From: Sulfurimicrobium sp964552675 | GTDB lineage: Bacteria; Pseudomonadota; Gammaproteobacteria; Burkholderiales; Sulfuricellaceae | Length of the DNA: 64,000 bases | Assembly: GCA_964552675.1 (NCBI GenBank) | Contig: CAZKHJ010000002.1 | Coordinates: 62,001 to 126,000 of the forward strand | Reading direction: 5' to 3' | Shown here: one piece after another, positions 59,101 through 64,000 of the stretch | Numbering within the stretch: the first letter of the stretch is position 1 | Layout: every line of letters starts with the position of its first letter | Notes under the pieces: generated by a model | What the model was told of the DNA's origin: nothing | The model's database searches: none | The model's input: only the letters and a program-made list of their open reading frames with translations | Program-made: the position numbers and the translations under genes

Positions 59101-61091
59101 AGCCCAAAAGCGCTGGCCAAAGAAGAAATGGTTCTGTTAGCGCACAAGTCTGCAGGCGTACTGCCACTGCCGTTGTTGCCGATGAACCATGATTGGCCAT
59201 TAATTCCCTCCTGGGAAGCCATGGCGTCGGTTTGGGTTGCCGCGTTGGTTCCGATATCGCTGGCGCCGGACAACTGGTCTTTATCATAACTGGGCGCAGC
59301 GGAGTTGAACGCCAACACATTGAGCGGAGCACAATAATTGGCGCTGCTCAGTGGGTCACTCCAGGTAGCCGTGACTAATCCAGTCGCTGCAGGGTCAGTG
59401 ACATTAAAGGCCGGCGTTGCAGTTTTTCCAGCAAGGTAACGTATGGACTCCAAATAGAGTTCCGACATCGGGTTACCCCAGCTCAGACATTGTCCCTCGG
59501 TAATATTGGTTTGGCCCCAGCTACAGAATGTCGCACCGCCAGTACTGTCCTTGGCATAGGTACCATCGCCATAGTTATAGCCCCAGATGCGCATCTTGCT
59601 CAAAGTCTGGATAATTGAGCCAGTTGCAGGAATCGTCGCTTTAAAGCTGCCGTCGGTGGTGGTGTTGATTTCATCAGAGATGTTGCTGATATTCTTGCGC
59701 AATACCCCCCCCGACTTATTCTTTGCGTAAGATCCGGTCATCAGCCCGAATTTGAGCTGGCCGCTCTCCCCATAATATTGCAACAGCCCGATGGGTTTAT
59801 AGTTTCCTCCTGGGTATTTTTCGCATTTTTCATTACCCAGCGCGCCGGTGACACAGGCCTGAACTCGAACAGTGTAGTCGCTGTTGGCTCCATTTGCGCC
59901 GTTGGCAATACGCCCGGATGAAGTGGTCGTTTTGTTTGGGCCAATCGAACTGGCATAGATGCCACTGTAGCCCGCCAAGTTGCCCTGGGTTCTGACGGCG
60001 CCAGACAGCGAGGATGTGCTTTCTGCCGGGTTAGAAGTATCCTCGCGCCACAAGCACTGCCAACGTTCATTGGCTGCCCAGAGAGAAAAATTTCCTATGG
60101 CCACCCGCATCAGCGGGGCGGCAGTGCTGGTTTGTGAAATTTTGGTGCTGGTGTCGGGAGTAGCATTGCAAAAAGAGATACCCACCTGCGTCCAGTTATA
60201 AATTTTCCAGGTAGTTCTCGTGCCACTACCGACTGCATTGGTCACGACCACTTTGATTTGACCGCTACTGCAAGTACTTGCGCTGGCGATGCTATCGTAC
60301 ATGGTAATACCCGTACCATTGACGCAAGCTACGGAGCCAATCATGTAATCGTTCGGGTTGTCGTCATCTACAATCCAGACTTGGTCACCATAGGAAAAGG
60401 ATGTTGTACTTGAAACGGAAAATGTTTTAGCTCCCGTGGAAATAGTGTTTGATGTGGAACTGCTGATAGCAGCTGGCGTGGTTGTTGGATTGAATGGAGT
60501 CAGCGTATTGATAGCAGGGTAACGAGCTGCCAGAGTGGTTGCGTCAGTAGTGGACAAATCCATCATCTTGGCCACGTCTGGGTTGTAGTATTTGGCCCAG
60601 GCATGCGCGTCCGTTGGGATATAAGCTCGTTCCAGAACGGTGTTGGTGCTGGTGTCCGTCGACCGATATCCGCCGAAAAGCAGCTTGCGTACTGAATCCA
60701 TACGACTCATGGAAACCCAGTTAAGGAAATTACCGTGCCAGTTGCCACTACATGTGCTGGGTTTGGTTCCGGTGTAGGAGGTTGCTACAGGGGAGAAAAC
60801 CCCGCTGCTATAGGTATAACACTTGTAGCTGTCAAAATAGCCGTAGTAGTCGATCGTGTGGTTGTAGGTGGTATCGATCACACCATCCTGATTAAGATCA
60901 GAATAGTCATCGTAGGCCTTGCGGTAAAGATTCTGGTCTTTGGTAATATCAAGCATGACGAGCGGCTGGACAGCGGCACCCACGTAAAGCGGATTGGCAG
61001 GAATCGTCATGGCTGCCTGGGCCACGGCAGAAATTCCAGCCAAAAGCAGGGGTGCGATAGCAGCGAAAGCTCGATTCAAGGCTGGTTTCAT
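56151..61091 (-). CDS. pilY1: PilY1-type type IV pilus tip adhesin/assembly protein
   Basis: 1646 residues with a signal peptide (cleavage about AVAQA|AM). The C-terminal PilY1 beta-propeller (about 1060-1500) contains FDIDDDGVVDFIYAGDLKGNLWKFDV, the calcium loop needed for pilus extension/retraction control. The N-terminal half has an EF-hand-like DLNQDGVIDTTY (about 65-76) and many Cys and Ser/Thr-rich stretches. I find no DxSxS (MIDAS) motif, so the von Willebrand A domain of Pseudomonas PilY1 is absent or degenerate. It is longer than the Pseudomonas protein (about 1160). It lies four bases after pilX. Confidence 0.93.
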   Translation of the reverse strand: MKPALNRAFAAIAPLLLAGISAVAQAAMTIPANPLYVGAAVQPLVMLDITKDQNLYRKAYDDYSDLNQDGVIDTTYNHTIDYYGYFDSYKCYTYSSGVFSPVATSYTGTKPSTCSGNWHGNFLNWVSMSRMDSVRKLLFGGYRSTDTSTNTVLERAYIPTDAHAWAKYYNPDVAKMMDLSTTDATTLAARYPAINTLTPFNPTTTPAAISSSTSNTISTGAKTFSVSSTTSFSYGDQVWIVDDDNPNDYMIGSVACVNGTGITMYDSIASASTCSSGQIKVVVTNAVGSGTRTTWKIYNWTQVGISFCNATPDTSTKISQTSTAAPLMRVAIGNFSLWAANERWQCLWREDTSNPAESTSSLSGAVRTQGNLAGYSGIYASSIGPNKTTTSSGRIANGANGANSDYTVRVQACVTGALGNEKCEKYPGGNYKPIGLLQYYGESGQLKFGLMTGSYAKNKSGGVLRKNISNISDEINTTTDGSFKATIPATGSIIQTLSKMRIWGYNYGDGTYAKDSTGGATFCSWGQTNITEGQCLSWGNPMSELYLESIRYLAGKTATPAFNVTDPAATGLVTATWSDPLSSANYCAPLNVLAFNSAAPSYDKDQLSGASDIGTNAATQTDAMASQEGINGQSWFIGNNGSGSTPADLCANRTISSLASAFGLCPEGAGTEGSYLMSGVAYFAHTNRIRTDLTVPSSDTKSLKVSTYGIALATNTPKVPITVNGKKVVIMPQGRLDCSAGGGSCVGTGFGSGTLVDFKIVCQIPLGADATTVANITKVSAGVCSAAGSGGFYVNVEDSEQGGDYDQDMWGRLKYQISGSNIAVTTDVVAQSTNFKFGFGYAISGTTKDGPHFHSGINSFTFPDPNAPTITGDLTHIASGACSSCTYGDGATTATYTTASTTTDTVLKDPLYYAAKYGGFKDKDNNNQPNLQTEWDVRNADGSTTGCTSTACDGLPDNFFLVSNPNYLESALDQAFIAMLNETSASSVATNSTSLQTGSRIYQARFNSNDWSGQVRALGLDPTTGDVIEPEIWDSGQVINGQASSARRILTYGLGTNTGIPFTWSAISAQTVTTQKDFLNMNESGAVDGKGSQRVDYLRGDASNEGKSATNFRPRPISKLGDIVNSSPVYVGVPEAGWGGADYQQFRVTNLNRSPMIYAGANDGMLHGFDAGTGEEKIAYVPSVVYSNLSKLTGQSYSHKYFVDGTPMVNDVQIGTTWKTVLVGGLNWGGRAFYALDVTDPSTFSESNAASIVMWEFNNSNDGDLGYTHVQPTYPPFKGISQQIRRMYNGKWALIVNNGYNSDNGKAALFIFFLDHTGTAWTLGTDYIKLVADAPVGLDNGLSTPVPFDIDDDGVVDFIYAGDLKGNLWKFDVTSSTPSSWNVAFSGTPLFVAKDSSNNLQPITTAPQVIQHDKGGAVVLFGTGKYLENSDTTTNSTQSFYGVWDKDGSTTVTGRSQLVQQTVLDTRTITQTAGALQTNDYRITSSNFNTSSDWTTKLGWYMDLPAPVPSTAPGERIAYNPLVRNNRIVFPTLIPSSTPCLAGGNSWLMEMDALTGNRLSTSPFDVTGRGKFDSNDLVTYGTAQVAVSGIKPGAGGIITTPTVVKSKDDPKKEFKYASSSTGSVIKTPESVDPSRVGRISWREIIQ

Positions 61092-61095
61092 GATG

Positions 61096-61728
61096 TTACT
61101 CCTTGTAAACTTCTTGCAGGGTCACCTGGGTGCTGGCATTGGCGCCGAAGCCACGCGCCGTGATACGGTAGTAATTGACTTGTTTTCTCTGGAACGGCTC
61201 GATCAGATAACGTGGCTGCTGGACCACTCCGGGAATATCAGGCGCTGCTGTATAAGTACCGTAAACCACGCTAGGTGCAGCATTAAGACTGAGCGCCGAG
61301 TTCTGATATACGGGAGTGCTGGGCTCCACGCAGGCCAAACCGGGGGCGTTGATGACACAACACAAACCATTAGTACAATTAGCATCGCCTCCGGTCATGC
61401 CAGAGATACAGCCAATGTTTCTTTTATTGGTGGCACTCGTGCCATCGATCTTCTTACACAGAATATCTCTCTCGGCATCACGCAACGCGGCTTCCGCCGC
61501 CTGGAAAGCGATGTTCCGGTCGCGCGCATTGCCGGACATGCGCTCTTCCATGGTACTGGTCTGCATCGCAGTAATTCCAAGCAGGGTCAGGATGACAAGA
61601 AAGATGAGGCCTGTAACCAGCGCTGCGCCAGCCTGCAAGCCTGCAATAGCAACAACCTGATGTCCCGGGCAGAAAGCCTGTCGGTCGGCACACCATGTTG
61701 GCGAGAATAGTAAGCTTTGGCGAGTCAT
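61096..61728 (-). CDS. pilX: Type IV pilus assembly protein PilX
   Basis: 210 residues. The hydrophobic helix GAALVTGLIFLVILTLLGITAMQTSTMEERMSGN carries the PilX_N signature and is followed by ARDRNIAFQAAEAALRDAE. A longer than usual N-terminal leader (about 33 residues) precedes it. Several Cys pairs (CTNGLCC) in the middle. Minor pilin that primes assembly and presents PilY1. It is 20 bp from pilW. Confidence 0.92.
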   Translation of the reverse strand: MTRQSLLFSPTWCADRQAFCPGHQVVAIAGLQAGAALVTGLIFLVILTLLGITAMQTSTMEERMSGNARDRNIAFQAAEAALRDAERDILCKKIDGTSATNKRNIGCISGMTGGDANCTNGLCCVINAPGLACVEPSTPVYQNSALSLNAAPSVVYGTYTAAPDIPGVVQQPRYLIEPFQRKQVNYYRITARGFGANASTQVTLQEVYKE

Positions 61729-61748
61729 GATTCGTTCCAGTCCCGGGG

Positions 61749-62513
61749 CTACGAAGTCCGATTGCGCAAATTATAGGTGGCACTGAAGGTACGCCGGATG
61801 CGCCAGTCAGTTGCTGTGACTGAAGCGCCATTGCAGTCAATATATGTTTGCTTCTTAGTAGCAAGATTGTCTTCGCCCGAGCGCACCAGAACACATAGTC
61901 GCACAGCGGCAACATTGGCCATTACAGCCGTTCCTGCCACAACATAGCGGTTTGGAATCTGGTCACCATCCGTGTCTTCACCATAAAGAATTTGCATGTC
62001 TTCAATATCATCCAGCAACACCTGGGATGTTGCACTGCCATTCCCCAAGCAGACCAGTTGCTTGCTGGCATTGATCGAAAACGCATTCACTACCCGGCCA
62101 CCCGGCGCAGTGGCGTTAAGACAATCCTTGGCAGCATCGTAACTAACCGTAATGGAATCCGTTGTTCCGTTGCTGCCTGTAATTGCCGTACCACTAAAAA
62201 TGGTAGCCGAGGGAACTGCATATTTTGAAGCGGGGGGGGAAAACGAAATATTGGTATAGCCTGCATCGCGGATATTACTGCCCAACAGTTCCATGGCAAA
62301 GCGGCCATTTTCCTGCAAGCGGGCAAGATTATCCTGGGTGCGATAAGTCTGCTTGGCACCGACAAACAGGTTACCAATTACAGCGACGAGAAACAGGCCG
62401 ATAGTCATGGCGATCATCAGTTCCACTAGTGTCAGGCCATATTGAGCTCGACCATACGACTGCGAACCAGAGTGGCAACTGAGAGGGCAAGTCAGCAGAC
62501 GAATCAAACTCAT
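61749..62513 (-). CDS. pilW: Type IV pilus assembly protein PilW
   Basis: 254 residues. Leader ends YG|LTLVELMIAMTIGLFLVAVIGNLF. LARLQENGRFAMELLGSNIRDAGY is the characteristic PilW helix. The +1 residue is Leu rather than Phe. A C-terminal domain with DDIEDMQILYGEDTDGDQIPNRYV resembles a calcium-type acidic loop. Overlaps pilV by four bases. Confidence 0.93.
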   Translation of the reverse strand: MSLIRLLTCPLSCHSGSQSYGRAQYGLTLVELMIAMTIGLFLVAVIGNLFVGAKQTYRTQDNLARLQENGRFAMELLGSNIRDAGYTNISFSPPASKYAVPSATIFSGTAITGSNGTTDSITVSYDAAKDCLNATAPGGRVVNAFSINASKQLVCLGNGSATSQVLLDDIEDMQILYGEDTDGDQIPNRYVVAGTAVMANVAAVRLCVLVRSGEDNLATKKQTYIDCNGASVTATDWRIRRTFSATYNLRNRTS

Positions 62514-63007
62514 GGCAGGAACCTCACGGGGAAACCTTGGGTAATGGTGCCATCACTGGCGCATCCAGTTTCGCCAGTAGTACACTTTTCGGTCCAGTTG
62601 ACCGTTATGGTAAAGAACGTGGTGCGCGATCCTACCACTGTCCCCGAACCACCCGGCAACAATGCAGAATTTGCCGTATTCCAGGCATAGCGGTCATATT
62701 GTGCCAGTTGTGCCATGCTACAGCCGCTCGATATGCAGCCAGGATCGGATCCGGCGCCAGTGGCAATATTGTCATAAGAACCGGCAACAACCCCCGGCAT
62801 ATTAGCCCTCATCCGGTCTGCCATGTCGTAGGCTTGCTGGGTAGCAAGCGAGCGCAGATAGGCCGTCTGGTTATTCTTCAGTCCAACAGCCTGCAATCCG
62901 GCCAGCCCCAGAAGTCCAAACGAAATTACAACAATGGCGACCAACACCTCCAGCATGGAGAAGCCTTTTTGAAATTTCTGTTGGGTTAACCACAGCCCGG
63001 TATGCAT
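62510..63007 (-). CDS. pilV: Type IV pilus modification/minor pilin PilV
   Basis: 165 residues. Leader KG|FSMLEVLVAIVVISFGLLGLAGLQ followed by RSLATQQAYDMADRMRANMPG, a PilV family mark. Two Cys pairs. Overlaps pilW (ATGA). Confidence 0.93.
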   Translation of the reverse strand: MHTGLWLTQQKFQKGFSMLEVLVAIVVISFGLLGLAGLQAVGLKNNQTAYLRSLATQQAYDMADRMRANMPGVVAGSYDNIATGAGSDPGCISSGCSMAQLAQYDRYAWNTANSALLPGGSGTVVGSRTTFFTITVNWTEKCTTGETGCASDGTITQGFPVRFLP

Positions 63008-63022
63008 AACAAGTAACCTTTT

Positions 63023-63517
63023 TTATGAGCAGACGCTGGCAGTCTTGGTGGTGCTCACCCGGCCTGTCGCACTGACCGAAATCAAACGACCGGTATATCC
63101 ACTGTAACAGAGGGTGAAAGAGCCACTCGAATCGCTGACGCCATTTGACCGGTACTGAATTTCAGTCGTATCTGTAAAGCCAGTACCAACCAATGTAAAC
63201 CCACTATTAAGCGCCTCATGCACTCGCAGCGCCTCATCCGTATCCATAGCAGAATTACCATTGGCGTCAACCCATATTGTCCAGCCGCTACTGAAATCAG
63301 CCCCAGCCGCCTTCACACGCACGCTCATTCCACGCTTGATAGCCTCGCTCCGAGCCAAGGCCAGTCCGGAAACAAGATCATTAGCCTGTGCTGAAATACG
63401 GTTGTTGATCACAATTGCCTGGAAGCTGGGCACCGCGATCACGAGGAGAATGGCTGCAATCGCTATTGTGATCATCATTTCGATCAAGGTAAAACCACCT
63501 GCGGGGTTTTTTTTCAT
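63023..63517 (-). CDS. fimT: FimT/FimU-type minor pilin (GspH-like)
   Basis: 164 residues. Leader GG|FTLIEMMITIAIAAILLVIAVPSFQ, then NDLVSGLALARSEAIKRG and a GspH-domain C-terminus (GWTIWVDANGN, GRVSTTKTASVC). FimT-like proteins can bind DNA in naturally competent species; a C-terminal basic patch cannot be judged here. ATG at 63517 chosen over the TTG two codons upstream. Head of the minor-pilin operon. The 119-bp gap to the divergent oxidase gene holds AT-rich sequence without a clear promoter. Confidence 0.92.
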   Translation of the reverse strand: MKKNPAGGFTLIEMMITIAIAAILLVIAVPSFQAIVINNRISAQANDLVSGLALARSEAIKRGMSVRVKAAGADFSSGWTIWVDANGNSAMDTDEALRVHEALNSGFTLVGTGFTDTTEIQYRSNGVSDSSGSFTLCYSGYTGRLISVSATGRVSTTKTASVCS

Positions 63518-63636
63518 GTCCAAATGAGCGCCTGTTAAGTTGATTCGATCATAATTTAAAATATCGGCAAAATGCTAGCACAAAATGACAAACGGCTGCC
63601 TGAATGGGATAAGTGGTCAAATATGAAAGTAACATT

Positions 63637-64000
63637 GTGACGCATAACATCATAATCATCGGTGCAGGTATAGCCGGCTGCGCTACGGCCCTGGAACTCG
63701 CAAATCAGGGCACACGAGTACAACTGATTGATCAGGGTAGCGTGGGGCAGGAATCTTCCTGGGCGGGCGGCGGCATTCTCTACCCCCTCATGCCATGGGA
63801 TTACTCCGAGGCCGTCAACAGCCTAACACAGCGGAGCATTGCCTTATTTCCCTCTTGGGCCGAGGAACTACATGCCACAAGCGGCACCGATCCCGAATAC
63901 CAACGATGCGGCATGCTGGTGTTACCCCCTTTTTCCACCGACAAAACCCAAGTGTGGTGCAATACTCACGCCACCCAGCTGGAAATATCAAGGGCACAGA
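63637..64000 (+). CDS. thiO: FAD-dependent glycine/D-amino-acid oxidase, ThiO-like (5' part)
   Basis: 121 residues visible; the gene continues past the window edge. The dinucleotide-binding IIIIGAGIAGCATALELA motif is at residues about 5-22, then LIDQGSVGQESSWAGGGILYPLMPW, close to ThiO/DadA-type oxidases. ThiO makes iminoglycine for thiazole synthesis. Start is GTG at 63637; another in-frame GTG at 63613 lacks a ribosome-binding site. Function in thiamine synthesis needs neighbouring thi genes, which are not visible. Confidence 0.85.
   Translation, partial: MTHNIIIIGAGIAGCATALELANQGTRVQLIDQGSVGQESSWAGGGILYPLMPWDYSEAVNSLTQRSIALFPSWAEELHATSGTDPEYQRCGMLVLPPFSTDKTQVWCNTHATQLEISRAQ

Noticed and set aside
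1..64000. CRISPR arrays, rRNA genes, complete insertion sequences and riboswitches
   Set aside because: No regularly spaced short repeats, rRNA signatures, transposase frames or recognised riboswitch cores were seen on reading through.

Overview
The window reads as a chromosomal segment of a Gram-negative, flagellated and piliated betaproteobacterium. The evidence is gene content: Rsx/Rnf complex next to nth, DksA, Hsp15/Hsp33, DUF1841 and DUF3025 proteins, a type II secretion pseudopilin operon and a minor-pilin/PilY1 cluster. Family-level placement (for example Nitrosomonadales/Sulfuricellaceae-like) is inference only. Genes are tightly packed. Many operon junctions use ATGA, GTGA or TTGA overlaps, and several genes start at GTG or TTG.

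Layout. 1-4215: heavy-metal RND efflux operon (czcC, czcB, czcA; czcA is cut by the window edge). 4329-5942: htpX and a Bax-inhibitor-1/YccA-type membrane protein. 6102-9261: NhaR-like LysR regulator, then a MarR-controlled operon with cytochrome b561 and two YceI proteins; two near-identical palindromes overlap its promoter. 9323-11143: hslO-hslR and a small unknown gene. 11229-12242: tRNA-Lys followed by a vapBC-type toxin-antitoxin pair bracketed by imperfect direct repeats.

12690-31437 is the main accessory region: about 19 kb of sugar- and acyl-modification genes lying directly upstream of the flagellin genes. It holds two different TPR/OGT-like (GT41) glycosyltransferases, a DegT aminotransferase, a WbqC protein and two methyltransferases. 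It also holds a GNAT and a PglD-like acyltransferase, an ACP-SDR-adenylation enzyme triad, two paralogous beta-propeller proteins, a ThDP enzyme, an ATP-grasp ligase and a metallophosphoesterase. A 36-codon remnant of another PglD-like gene lies inside it. The most economical reading is a flagellin (or other surface) glycosylation island that makes an amino, acylated, methylated and possibly branched sugar. 31528-35942 follows: a sigma-28 promoter, two flagellin genes identical over about 650 bp, flaG, a fliD with an extra domain, fliS and fliT.

35930-44085: DUF3025, DUF1841, FIST, nth and rsxABCDGE on the minus strand; a regulated-looking promoter with two overlapping palindromes precedes rsxA. 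44315-49537: a small conserved protein, dksA, a HAD phosphatase, bcp, an arnD-like deformylase, an AurF-like diiron protein, a zf-CHCC protein and ilvE. 49710-55635: gspF-G-H-I-J-K-L-M, with a 140-bp inverted-repeat element inserted at the start of gspH. 55667-63517: fimT-pilV-pilW-pilX-pilY1-pilE on the minus strand. 63637 to the end: start of a ThiO-type FAD oxidase. No CRISPR array, rRNA, complete insertion sequence or riboswitch was recognised. No gene-free stretch exceeds 300 bases.
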